DNA of 25,149 nt from JANNOG01 sp031398915 (GTDB taxonomy: Bacteria > Actinomycetota > Actinomycetes > Actinomycetales > JBBAYJ01). This document shows, piece by piece, positions 6,757 to 15,215 of the stretch (position 1 is its first letter; every line of letters starts with the position of its first letter). Below the pieces are notes generated by a model. It saw only the letters and a program-made list of their open reading frames with translations, did no database searches and was not told the origin of the DNA. The stretch spans positions 1 to 25,149 of the forward strand of contig JANNOG010000115.1 of assembly GCA_031398915.1 (NCBI GenBank). Reading direction: 5' to 3'. A program made the translations under genes and the position numbers.

Positions 6757-8042
6757 GCGTCGTAAGCGGCCAGGTCGAAATGACCATGCCCACAGAGCGC
6801 CGTGAGAATGACCTTCTCCTCCCCGGTCTCCTTGCATCGCAGCGCCTCGGCAATGCACTCGGCAAGCGCGTGGGTCGGCTCGGGAGCGGGCAGGATGCCC
6901 TCGGTGCGGGCGAATTGCAGGCCTGCCGCGAAGCATTCCGACTGCGGTTTGGCGACCGCCTCCATCATTCCCAATTCGTAGATGTGGGAGATGAGCGGTG
7001 ACATTCCGTGATATCGAAGGCCACCGGCATGGATCGGGTCGGGGACGAAATCGTGGCCCAGGGTGTGCATCTTCATCAACGGGGTCATTCCGGCGGTGTC
7101 ACCGAAATCGTAGGCATAGACGCCGCGGGTCAACGACGGACACGACGCCGGTTCGACCGCCCGGATCACGGGCGAGATGTTCCCGGCCAACTTCTCACGC
7201 ATGAACGGGAATGCCAGGCCGGCGAAGTTGGACCCACCGCCGGTGCAACCGACCAGCAGGTCGGGGGTCTCGCCGATCTTCGCCAACTGCAACAGGGCTT
7301 CCTCACCGATGATCGTCTGGTGCAGCAGCACGTGATTGAGGACGCTGCCGAGGGCGTACTTGGTATTCGGATCCTGGACGGCGACCTCGACGGCCTCGGA
7401 GATCGCGATCCCCAGCGAGCCGGGGTGATCCGGGCGCGCAGCCAACAACGCACGCCCCGCAGCGGTCAACTCACTGGGTGAGCGGTGGACCGTCGCCCCG
7501 AACGTCTCGATCATCATGCGGCGGTACGGCTTCTGGTCGTAGCTGGCGCCGACCTGCCACACCTCGCACTCCAGACCGAACAGGGCACACGCGAAGGCGA
7601 GAGCCGTCCCCCACTGGCCCGCGCCGGTCTCAGTGGTGATCTTGGTAACGCCGGCCTGGGCGTTGTAGTACGCCTGGGGCACCGCCGTGTTGGGCTTGTG
7701 CGATCCGGCGGGCGAGACCCCCTCGTACTTGTAGTAGATCCGCGCCGGCGTGCCCAGGGCCTTCTCCAACCGGTGGGCCCGATAGAGCGGGGACGGGCGC
7801 CACAGCCGATAGATGTCCAGCACCTCGTCGGGGATGTCGACGTAACGCTCCGTCGTCACCTCCTGCAGGATCAGAGCCATCGGGAAGAGCGGCTCGAACG
7901 CGTCAGGCCCGACCGGTTCGTGGGTGCCCGGGTGGAGCGCCGGCGGTGGCGGCGACGGCAGGTCGGCCACGATGTTGTACCAGCGGGTCGGCATCTCCGA
8001 CTCGTCGAGCAGGATCTTGTGAGTAAGGGTCGTATCGGCCAT
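6675..8042 (-). CDS. trpB: Tryptophan synthase beta-like protein, TrpB2 type
   Basis: This is a PLP-dependent fold-type II enzyme of 455 residues, longer than canonical TrpB (about 400) and typical of the TrpB2 branch. The PLP lysine is Lys116 in AGSHKPNTA, and the phosphate-binding loop is GCTGGGSNFAG. TrpB2 landmarks are RPSPLYRAHRLEKAL, KYEGVSPAGSHKPN, TGAGQWGTALAFACA and a C-terminal CGHGHFDL. TrpB joins indole and serine to make tryptophan. TrpB2 proteins lack the usual surface for TrpA, and no trpA lies nearby, so indole salvage or serine-deaminase-type chemistry is possible. The ATG at 8042 starts 8 nt after the guaB stop, suggesting co-transcription with guaB. The C-terminus is intact up to the junction with the truncated ATPase. 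Confidence 0.95.
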   Translation of the reverse strand: MADTTLTHKILLDESEMPTRWYNIVADLPSPPPPALHPGTHEPVGPDAFEPLFPMALILQEVTTERYVDIPDEVLDIYRLWRPSPLYRAHRLEKALGTPARIYYKYEGVSPAGSHKPNTAVPQAYYNAQAGVTKITTETGAGQWGTALAFACALFGLECEVWQVGASYDQKPYRRMMIETFGATVHRSPSELTAAGRALLAARPDHPGSLGIAISEAVEVAVQDPNTKYALGSVLNHVLLHQTIIGEEALLQLAKIGETPDLLVGCTGGGSNFAGLAFPFMREKLAGNISPVIRAVEPASCPSLTRGVYAYDFGDTAGMTPLMKMHTLGHDFVPDPIHAGGLRYHGMSPLISHIYELGMMEAVAKPQSECFAAGLQFARTEGILPAPEPTHALAECIAEALRCKETGEEKVILTALCGHGHFDLAAYDAYLGGRMSDEAVTAERLAAGLATVPAL

Positions 8043-8050
8043 GCCGGATG

Positions 8051-9556
8051 CTAGCGACCGCCATAGTTGGGTGCCTCGTTGGTCATCCGGATGTCGTGGG
8101 CATGCGATTCGCGCAGCCCCGACGACGTGATGCGGACGAACTGGCCCTTGGCCTTGAGCTCGGCGATGTCTGCCGAGCCGACGTAGCCCATGGTCGCCCG
8201 CAGCCCGCCGACCAGTTGATGGACGACATTGGCCACCGGACCCTTGTACGGCACCTGACCCTCGACGCCCTCGGGGACGAGCTTGTCGTCGCTCAGTTCG
8301 TCGTCGGCGAAGTACCGGTCACGGCTGAACGACCGCGCTTTGCCACGTGACGCCATCGCCCCCACCGAGCCCATGCCGCGATACGCCTTGTACTGCTTGC
8401 CGCCCACGAAGATCAGCTCCCCCGGGCTCTCGTCGCACCCGGCCAGCAGCGAGCCGACCATGACGGTGTCCGCGCCCGCGACCAGCGCCTTGCCGATGTC
8501 GCCCGAGTGCTGCAGCCCACCGTCGGCGATCACGGGCACTCCGGCCGGCGCACATGCCCGCGAGGCGACGTGGATGGCCGTGATCTGCGGCACGCCGACG
8601 CCCGAGACCACGCGGGTGGTGCAGATCGACCCCGGTCCGACGCCCACCTTGACGCCGTCCGCCCCGGCCTCCACCAGTGCCCGAGCCCCCTCGTAGGTCG
8701 CGACATTGCCCCCGACGACGTCGATGTCGACGAACAATGCGTCGCGCTTGAGCCGCGAGACCATGTCGAGCACCGCCGTGGAATGCCCATGTGCGGTGTC
8801 GACGACCAGCAGGTCGACCCCGGCGTCAGCCAGCAGGACGGCACGCTTGTACGCCTCGTCACCGACGCCGAGTGCCGCCCCGACCCGCAGCCGACCGTGC
8901 GGGTCCTTGGTGGCCATCGGGTACTTCTCACTCTTGGCGAAGTCCTTGACGGTGACCAGGCCACGCAGGAAACCGGCGTCGTCGACCAGCGGCAGCTTCT
9001 CGACCTTGTGTTGGCGCAGCAGAGCGAGGGCGTCGTCACGCTGGATCCCCACCTGGCCGGTGACCAGTGGCATCGAGGTCATCACGGACTCGACCCGAGT
9101 GGTGGCGCGCTGCTCGCTCGGCACGAACCGCAGGTCCCGGTTGGTGACGATGCCGAGCAGCCGGCCGTTCTCGTCGGTCACCGGCAGTCCGGAGATCCGG
9201 TAGCGGGCGCAGACGGCGTCGACCTCGGCCAAGGTCGCGACCGGCGAGATCGTCACGGGATGGGAGACCATTCCCGCCTCGGAGCGTTTCACGATGTCGA
9301 CCTGGGCCGCCTGGTCGTCGGCGGACAGGTTGCGGTGCAGCACCCCCAGGCCACCGTGTCGGGCCAGGGCGACGGCGAGGCGCGCCTCGGTGACCGTGTC
9401 CATCGCCGAACTGAGCAGGGGGACCGACACCTCGACCCGCCGCGAGACGCGCGAGGCGGTGGTGACGTGTGCGGGCAGGACGTCACTGGGTCCGGGCAAC
9501 AGCAGGACGTCGTCGTAGGTCAGTGCGAGCGGCGGGTCCAGCACCTCATTCAGCAC
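8051..9556 (-). CDS. guaB: Inosine-5'-monophosphate dehydrogenase
   Basis: The enzyme oxidises IMP to XMP with NAD+, the committed step to GMP. The 501-residue protein is complete. The barrel begins at LALTYDDVLLLPGPSDVLP. Two CBS domains occupy about residues 97-210 and bind adenine or guanine nucleotides in the family. The catalytic Cys312 lies in GPGSICTTR, the phosphate loop is ADGGLQHSGDIGKAL, and the mobile flap carries RDRYF (Arg414-Tyr415). The GTG at 9556 is chosen because the family N-terminus begins there and a run of G precedes it. The response-regulator stop lies 22 nt upstream and trpB starts 8 nt downstream, so the three genes are probably one minus-strand operon. The longer open frame upstream overlaps the regulator gene and is not coding. 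Confidence 0.98.
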   Translation of the reverse strand: MLNEVLDPPLALTYDDVLLLPGPSDVLPAHVTTASRVSRRVEVSVPLLSSAMDTVTEARLAVALARHGGLGVLHRNLSADDQAAQVDIVKRSEAGMVSHPVTISPVATLAEVDAVCARYRISGLPVTDENGRLLGIVTNRDLRFVPSEQRATTRVESVMTSMPLVTGQVGIQRDDALALLRQHKVEKLPLVDDAGFLRGLVTVKDFAKSEKYPMATKDPHGRLRVGAALGVGDEAYKRAVLLADAGVDLLVVDTAHGHSTAVLDMVSRLKRDALFVDIDVVGGNVATYEGARALVEAGADGVKVGVGPGSICTTRVVSGVGVPQITAIHVASRACAPAGVPVIADGGLQHSGDIGKALVAGADTVMVGSLLAGCDESPGELIFVGGKQYKAYRGMGSVGAMASRGKARSFSRDRYFADDELSDDKLVPEGVEGQVPYKGPVANVVHQLVGGLRATMGYVGSADIAELKAKGQFVRITSSGLRESHAHDIRMTNEAPNYGGR

Positions 9557-9578
9557 GCCCCCATCGTACGAGCCGTTG

Positions 9579-10190
9579 TCAGCGAACGATGCCCATCCTG
9601 AAGCCGACGGCGACGGCTTGTGCCCGATCGCTCGCGCTGAGTTTGCGGAACAGCCGCCGCGCATGGGTCTTGATGGTGTCCTCCGAGAGGAACAGTTCCT
9701 TGCCGATGGCGGCGTTGCTGCGGCCCCGCGACATGCCGTCGAGGACCTGGGTCTCGCGCTCGGTGAGCTGCACCGGGGCGAGTTCGCGCTGACCGCGTGA
9801 CTGGACCGGGATGGCGCGGCGCGCTGCCTCGCCGAGGGCGGCCCCCAGGGCGATCGCCAGCTCCTCACGCGAGGCGTCCTTGGCGACGTAGCCGCGTGCC
9901 CCGGCGGCGACTGCTCGCCCCAAGCCGTCGGCGTCCTCGCCCGTGGTGGTCATCACGATGTTGGCCTCGGGATGGCGGGCCAGCAGGCGCCGCGCGGTGT
10001 CGACACCGCCGAGACCCGGCATCCGGACGTCCAGCAGCACGATGCTGGGTCGCTCGACCGGCCACCGCGCCACCGCCTCCTCACCCGAGGCGGCACCCAC
10101 GATGCGGGTCACCCCCGGAAGTCCGGCGACCGCTCGGCGCATTCCCTCGCGCGCCTGCGGCGAGTCGTCTACTACGAGAATCGTTGCCAC
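9579..10190 (-). CDS. bldM: NarL/FixJ-type orphan response regulator, BldM-like
   Basis: This 203-residue regulator has an N-terminal receiver domain (Asp8, Asp9, phosphoacceptor Asp54 in LLDVRMPG, Thr82, Lys104 in YVAKDAS). Its C-terminal LuxR-type helix-turn-helix spans residues 142-198 (LTERETQVLDGMSRGRSNAAIG, then FLSEDTIKTHARRLFRKL). No histidine kinase is encoded nearby. The ILVVDDSPQAREGMRRAVAGLPGV start and FRMGIVR end, together with its place between guaB and a WhiD-type gene, match Streptomyces BldM, a developmental regulator. BldM is reported to work without classical phosphorylation. The symbol rests on recall of family and locus. The GTG at 10190 is preceded by GGAAGGGA at good spacing. 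It probably co-transcribes with guaB. Confidence 0.88.
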   Translation of the reverse strand: MATILVVDDSPQAREGMRRAVAGLPGVTRIVGAASGEEAVARWPVERPSIVLLDVRMPGLGGVDTARRLLARHPEANIVMTTTGEDADGLGRAVAAGARGYVAKDASREELAIALGAALGEAARRAIPVQSRGQRELAPVQLTERETQVLDGMSRGRSNAAIGKELFLSEDTIKTHARRLFRKLSASDRAQAVAVGFRMGIVR

Positions 10191-10339
10191 CGTGTCGTCC
10201 CTTCCAGCAGATTGGCGCGGCATCCATGCCTGGCCGGCGGTCTGGGTGATCTCCGGCTGCTGGGTGGTGACATCGACACATCCGGCACGCCCATTGAGCC
10301 GCGAGCGTCGGGTGAATCCGGTGCCGCCGGGTGAGGGGG

Positions 10340-11395
10340 CTAACGCCCGAGCGCGCGCTCGATCCGTTCGACCGATCCGCGGAGGTCCGCGACCCGCTCG
10401 ACACCTGGCGGGGTCGCCACGGTGTGCCAGCCGGGCCCGCCCAACAAGATCAGCGGGGCGGGGCGCAGGCGCGGCAGTTCGGTGATGTTGGCGATGTCCT
10501 CGACGCCGATGTGGGCATAGACCAGGACGACCGACGGTCCCAATCTGCGTACCGCGGCCGCCAGCGCCACGCGTGGTACGCGCACCCCGAAGAGTCGGAC
10601 CGGCACGCCACGCTCGACGAGGGCTGCCGCCAGTACGTGCAGCGGCAGCCCATGCTGCTCGTGTTCGGCGGTGGCCAGGACGACCGGGCTGGCCGAGTCG
10701 CGAGCGGTGGCAACGCCGGGCGGGCGGTACGACGCCGAGACCGCCCGCATCCCGTCGATGACGCACTCGCTCAGCAGGTGCTCGACCTCGATCCCGTCGC
10801 CACTGCTCTCCCACCGGTCCCCCACCTGCGTCAGGACGGGCGAGATGACCTTTTCCCAGGTGGCGACGACACCCTCGCGGTCGATGTGACGGCGGATGAT
10901 CCGTCGGCATTCGTCGGCGTCCAGGGCCAGGGCAGCGCGCGAGAGCCCGCGGACAGCACGCTCGCCGGCTCCGACCTCGACCAGGTGGGGTGCGCCGGCG
11001 GCGACTGCGGGAGGTGACCTGGGGGGATCGGGCTGCGCCGAGGACACCTGCTGTGGATGGGGGGTGAGGTTCGGGTTCTCCCGGGGGTTGAGGGAACTGC
11101 GCGGCGCCAGGACCGTCACCGACGAGGCATCCGCGGCGGGGGCCTCGCGGGCGATGGCGGCGGCGTCGGCGGGCGCGACTCCGTCGAGGGTCAGCCGCCG
11201 CATCACCAACAGCCGGGCGACGTCGGCGGCGGAGTAGCGGCGGTGCGCGCCCGCCTGATGCTCGGACGGTCCCAGGCCATAACGACGGTCCCAGGTCCGC
11301 AGCGTCGCCGGTGCGACACCGAGTCGCCGTGCCACAGCAGCCACGGTCAACATCGCGCGCGACACGTCACGTTCGGCTGGCGAGGACCCGGTCAT
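10340..11395 (-). CDS. MerR-family regulator with cobalamin-binding domain (CarH/LitR-like)
   Basis: This 351-residue regulator has a MerR winged helix at residues 15-72 (LTVAAVARRLGVAPATLRTWDRRYG, HRRYSAADVARL). A Pro-rich linker of about 50 residues follows, then a helical bundle and a Rossmann-like B12-binding domain. The bundle carries Trp195, nine residues, then Glu205-His206, the W-x9-E-H signature of adenosylcobalamin photoreceptors of the CarH type. The B12 domain has His248 in EQHGLPLH, close to the E-x-H-x-x-G lower-ligand motif but with Pro for Gly, and GGPGW near residue 320. Cobalamin-dependent light or B12 sensing is therefore plausible but unproven. The ATG at 11395 has GGAG 3 nt upstream, and ATG 11353 is an alternative. 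It diverges from the whiB-type gene and lies 149 nt upstream of the BldM-like gene. Confidence 0.88.
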   Translation of the reverse strand: MTGSSPAERDVSRAMLTVAAVARRLGVAPATLRTWDRRYGLGPSEHQAGAHRRYSAADVARLLVMRRLTLDGVAPADAAAIAREAPAADASSVTVLAPRSSLNPRENPNLTPHPQQVSSAQPDPPRSPPAVAAGAPHLVEVGAGERAVRGLSRAALALDADECRRIIRRHIDREGVVATWEKVISPVLTQVGDRWESSGDGIEVEHLLSECVIDGMRAVSASYRPPGVATARDSASPVVLATAEHEQHGLPLHVLAAALVERGVPVRLFGVRVPRVALAAAVRRLGPSVVLVYAHIGVEDIANITELPRLRPAPLILLGGPGWHTVATPPGVERVADLRGSVERIERALGR

Positions 11396-11403
11396 GAGCT
11401 CCA

Positions 11404-11419
11404 GTGTGCTACGGCACAC
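11404..11419 (-). promoter_or_regulatory. Small hairpin in the MerR/B12 regulator leader
   Basis: GTGTGC and GCACAC form a 6-bp dyad around a 4-nt loop, directly before the TGGAG ribosome binding site of the regulator gene. It could be an operator half-site pair for autoregulation or an RNA hairpin that affects translation. Confidence 0.4.
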
Positions 11420-11517
11420 GCGTCACGCACCCCGAACCGTTTCGCGGCCGCGTCGTTTTCGGTCGTCGACCAAGTCACGCCCTCATTTTGACGCGATTCA
11501 AGTCACAAAGATGAGGG

Positions 11518-11581
11518 GTTGAACAATTTGTGGCGCGTTTGCTAGGTTGTCCACGACAAAGCGCGCCACAACTTGGTCAAC
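11518..11581. promoter_or_regulatory. Long inverted repeat spanning the whiB promoter
   Basis: Two 20-nt arms at 11518-11537 and 11562-11581 are reverse complements at 18 of 20 positions, with a perfect core of TTGTGGCGCG and CGCGCCACAA. The 24-nt centre contains the predicted -10 box of the whiB-type gene, and the left arm contains the -35 box. A dimeric or tetrameric regulator bound to both arms would enclose the promoter. A MerR/CarH-type tetramer, the BldM-like protein or the WhiB-type protein itself are candidates. Confidence 0.75.
11519..11548 (+). promoter_or_regulatory. Sigma-70-type promoter of the whiB-family gene
   Basis: A -35 box TTGAAC (11519-11524) is followed by an 18-nt spacer and a -10 box TAGGTT (11543-11548), with TG one base upstream of the -10. 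Transcription would begin near 11555, giving a leader of about 70 nt. Confidence 0.6.
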
Positions 11582-11623
11582 CACAACCGTGGGTGGATGT
11601 CCACCCGTCAGGAGTCGATCGTC

Positions 11624-11929
11624 ATGGCTGAGATCTCCCGCTTGCCCGGACCCGTGTACGACCTGTGGGACTGGCAGTTCACCGGCGCATGCCGCGATGC
11701 TGACCCGACCCTCTTCTTCCACCCCGAGGGCGAGCGCGGGCCGGCGCGGCGCAATCGGGACGCCGAGGCGCTCCTGGTGTGCGCCGGTTGCCCAGTCCTC
11801 GTTCAGTGCCGCGCCCACTCGCTTCGGGTGCGCGAGCCGTACGGCGTGTGGGGCGGACTGACCGAGGACGACCGCGAGGCCCTCTACCCCGCCCGCCAGG
11901 CCCCGCAGCCGCTACCCGTCGCCAGCTGA
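11624..11929 (+). CDS. whiD: WhiB-family iron-sulfur regulator, WhiD/WhiB3 type
   Basis: This 101-residue Wbl protein should bind a [4Fe-4S] cluster and act with the primary sigma factor to control transcription in response to redox state or development. The cluster ligands Cys23, Cys53, Cys56 and Cys62 form the C-x29-C-x2-C-x5-C pattern, followed by the G-V-W-G-G turn at 74-78. The segment LWDWQFTGACRDADPTLFFH and the phrase FFHPEGERGPAR place it near WhiB3 of Mycobacterium and WhiD of Streptomyces, as does its position near groEL and a BldM-like gene. The ATG at 11624 has GGAG 9 nt upstream; the ATG further upstream has no family support. It is transcribed from the promoter at 11519-11548 and ended by the hairpin at 11986. 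Confidence 0.95.
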   Translation: MAEISRLPGPVYDLWDWQFTGACRDADPTLFFHPEGERGPARRNRDAEALLVCAGCPVLVQCRAHSLRVREPYGVWGGLTEDDREALYPARQAPQPLPVAS

Positions 11930-11985
11930 GTCCGATCGCCGACGGCCTGCACCTGCCTCCGGGCCGCACGCAGGTCGCCTAGAGC

Positions 11986-12023
11986 GAAGAAGCCCCCCAG
12001 CACCGTGGCTGGGGGGCTTCTTC
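11986..12023. terminator. Bidirectional hairpin terminator between whiB and groEL
   Basis: A perfect 16-bp stem (GAAGAAGCCCCCCAGC and its complement) closes a 6-nt loop. The GC-rich core is flanked by GAAGAA/TTCTTC. It lies between the convergent ends of the whiB-type gene and groEL, so it can serve both. Confidence 0.9.
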
Positions 12024-12042
12024 ATGGTGCCGAACAGAATGT

Positions 12043-12059
12043 GTCAGTGGCTGTGACCG

Positions 12060-12074
<15 letters not shown>
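12043..12074. repeat. 16-bp tandem duplication across the groEL stop codon
   Basis: The unit GTCAGTGGCTGTGACC occurs twice, exactly and back to back, at 12043-12058 and 12059-12074. It contains the groEL stop and last codons, so a second, unused copy of the tail-plus-stop lies just downstream. It looks like a slippage duplication without effect on the protein. Confidence 0.9.
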
Positions 12075-13682
<1,608 letters not shown>

Positions 13683-13719
13683 GCAATCCTCCGAAATGGT
13701 CGGGTGAGGCGGACGGACC

Positions 13720-13752
13720 GACCGCCCCGGGCCGGTTGGCTCCGGGGCGGTC
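13720..13752 (-). promoter_or_regulatory. Intercistronic hairpin between groES and groEL
   Basis: A perfect 11-bp inverted repeat (GACCGCCCCGG and CCGGGGCGGTC) with an 11-nt loop lies in the groES-groEL spacer. No T run follows on the transcribed strand, so it is not a standard terminator. It could mark an mRNA processing or stability site that sets different levels of the two proteins. Confidence 0.65.
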
Positions 13753-13784
13753 GCTACCGCTGACGTGCGATGAAGAGGGGTGAA

Positions 13785-14087
13785 TCAGCGCTCGATGACA
13801 GCGAGGACGTCGCGGGCGGAAAGGATGAGGTACTCCTCGCCGTTGTACTTGACCTCGGTGCCGCCGTACTTGCTGAAGAGGACGGTGTTGCCGACGTTGA
13901 CGTCGAGCGGGATCCGCTTCTCGCCCTCGTCGTCGAAGCGACCCGGACCGACGGCGATGACCTCGCCCTCCTGGGGCTTCTCCTTGGCGGTGTCGGGGAT
14001 GACCAGACCGGAGGCGGTCGTCTGCTCGGCGTCGAGGGGCTTGACGACGATACGGTCCTCGAGCGGCTTGATAGAAACAGCAGCCAC
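13785..14087 (-). CDS. groES: 10-kDa co-chaperonin GroES
   Basis: GroES caps the GroEL ring during ATP-driven folding. The 100-residue protein is full length: SIKPLEDRIVVKPLDAEQTTASG, the mobile loop TASGLVIPDTAKEKPQEG, GPGRFDDEGEKRIPLDVNVGN and the end YNGEEYLILSARDVLAVIER. The GTG at 14087 follows GAGG at 6 nt. It is the first gene of the operon, behind a leader of about 145 nt, a CIRCE operator and a sigma-70 promoter. Confidence 0.98.
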   Translation of the reverse strand: MAAVSIKPLEDRIVVKPLDAEQTTASGLVIPDTAKEKPQEGEVIAVGPGRFDDEGEKRIPLDVNVGNTVLFSKYGGTEVKYNGEEYLILSARDVLAVIER

Positions 14088-14112
14088 GTGTGACCTCGCT
14101 TTCGCGACTCGT

Positions 14113-14134
14113 GCGGGTGACTGGCGCCACCCGC
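14113..14134 (-). promoter_or_regulatory. Hairpin in the groES leader, proximal
   Basis: GCGGGTG and CACCCGC form a 7-bp stem around an 8-nt loop about 25 nt before the groES start codon, within the predicted 5' leader. Confidence 0.45.
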
Positions 14135-14183
14135 GAGCGTGTGGTGGAACAGGACGGGTGCTGCCCCAGGCGCACCGTCGTCG

Positions 14184-14216
14184 CGGGTGCCGGCCGCTAG
14201 GGGCATCTGGCACCCG
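14184..14216 (-). promoter_or_regulatory. Hairpin in the groES leader, distal
   Basis: CGGGTGCC and GGCACCCG form a perfect 8-bp stem with a 17-nt loop near the 5' end of the predicted groES transcript. With the hairpin at 14113 it makes the leader strongly structured. Confidence 0.45.
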
Positions 14217-14238
14217 AACCTGCCGAGTGCCAACGCAG

Positions 14239-14268
14239 ACACTAGCCAGCGGACTGGCACTCAGTCAA
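14239..14268 (-). promoter_or_regulatory. Sigma-70-type promoter of groES-groEL
   Basis: On the minus strand the -35 TTGACT (14268-14263) is followed by an 18-nt spacer and the -10 TAGTGT (14244-14239). The start would be near 14232. The -35 box lies inside the CIRCE spacer. Confidence 0.6.
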
Positions 14269-14280
14269 TCAGAGTGCTAA
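14254..14280. promoter_or_regulatory. CIRCE operator (HrcA site)
   Basis: CTGGCACTC, a 9-nt spacer and GAGTGCTAA match the CIRCE consensus (TTAGCACTC-N9-GAGTGCTAA) at 7 of 9 and 9 of 9 positions. It covers the groES -35 region, so HrcA binding would block transcription until heat stress. An extra half-site GAGTGCCA lies at 14225-14232. Confidence 0.93.
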
Positions 14281-14290
14281 CCGTGCCGCC

Positions 14291-15154
14291 GTGTCGCGAC
14301 GCCTACCCTCGACGCTCGTGGACCTGGATGCATGGACGTCGACCTGGCCCGTGGATGCGGCCGCGGTCGGAGTGATCGATGTCCAGCCGCGGTCCGCGCC
14401 CGGCCACGCCGTCACGGTGTCCGCCGCACACCGTGACCGGGTGTTCGAATGGGCGTCGATCACCAAGGTCGTCACGGCCCTGACCGTCCTCGACGCGGCG
14501 GCCGACGGCGTCGTCGACCTCGGCGACCCGGTCGGCCCACCCGGATCCAGCCTGGCTCACCTGCTCGCCCACGCCTCGGGAGTCGGGTCGACCGGTGGCG
14601 AGCAGCTCTCACCGGTCGGGGCGCGGCGCACCTATTCCAATCGCGGGTACGAGCTCGCGGCAGGTCACCTCGAGGCCGCCGCCGGCCGCGCCTTCGACGA
14701 CGAGCTGCGCGAGCGGATCTTGGATCCGCTGGGGATGCAGGCCACCAGGTTGGCCGGCTCGCCCGCGCATGGCCTTCGAGGTCCGATCGAGGATCTGGCC
14801 CGGCTGGCCGCCGAGCTGGCGGCACCACGGGTTCTCCAACCCGAGATCGTCGCGATGACCTCGACACCGGCGTTCCCCACGCTTGCCGGGGTACTGCCCG
14901 GCTACGGTCGCCACGACCCCAACCTGTGGGGTCTCGGGTGCGAGATCCGCGGCACCAAGCAGCCTCACTGGACCGCCGCCGGCAACTCCCCGCAGACGTT
15001 CGGCCATTTCGGTCAGGCCGGCGGTTTCGTCTGGGTGGACCCGGTCGCCCAGGTGGCCTGCGTGTGTCTGTCGGCGACACGATTCGGTCCCTGGGCCGTC
15101 ACGGCGTGGCCCGTCCTGTCGGCGGCCGTGCTGGCGGCGACGTCTCGTCGGTGA
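14291..15154 (+). CDS. Serine hydrolase of the class C beta-lactamase/penicillin-binding fold
   Basis: This 287-residue protein has the three motifs of the serine beta-lactamase/DD-peptidase fold. These are S-x-x-K at 56-59 (SITK), Y-x-N at 115-117 (YSN), and H-F-G at 239-241 in place of K-T-G, as in esterase and class C-like members. The segment LAHLLAHASGVGS is also typical. There is no signal peptide or membrane anchor, so it is probably cytoplasmic, which argues against a cell-wall or drug-resistance role and for an esterase or peptidase. The GTG at 14291 is used here, but GTG 14318 fits homology equally well. It is divergent from groES, with its start only about 10 nt from the CIRCE element, so its expression could also be affected by HrcA. 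Confidence 0.85.
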   Translation: MSRRLPSTLVDLDAWTSTWPVDAAAVGVIDVQPRSAPGHAVTVSAAHRDRVFEWASITKVVTALTVLDAAADGVVDLGDPVGPPGSSLAHLLAHASGVGSTGGEQLSPVGARRTYSNRGYELAAGHLEAAAGRAFDDELRERILDPLGMQATRLAGSPAHGLRGPIEDLARLAAELAAPRVLQPEIVAMTSTPAFPTLAGVLPGYGRHDPNLWGLGCEIRGTKQPHWTAAGNSPQTFGHFGQAGGFVWVDPVAQVACVCLSATRFGPWAVTAWPVLSAAVLAATSRR

Positions 15155-15215
15155 CCTCCCCGGCCGAGGCTCGGTCCGGCGATCACCCGGGTGGGTAGGT
15201 GCGAGGATCGACGCG

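Noticed and set aside
8507..9601. 364-codon plus-strand frame across guaB
   Set aside because: Antisense shadow of guaB.
10191..10910. N-terminal extension of the response regulator
   Set aside because: It is Arg/Pro-rich, overlaps the MerR/B12 gene on the same strand, and the receiver domain begins at GTG 10190 with a good ribosome binding site.
14291..15154. Serine hydrolase as an antibiotic-resistance beta-lactamase
   Set aside because: It has no export signal and HFG in place of KTG; a general hydrolase is more likely.
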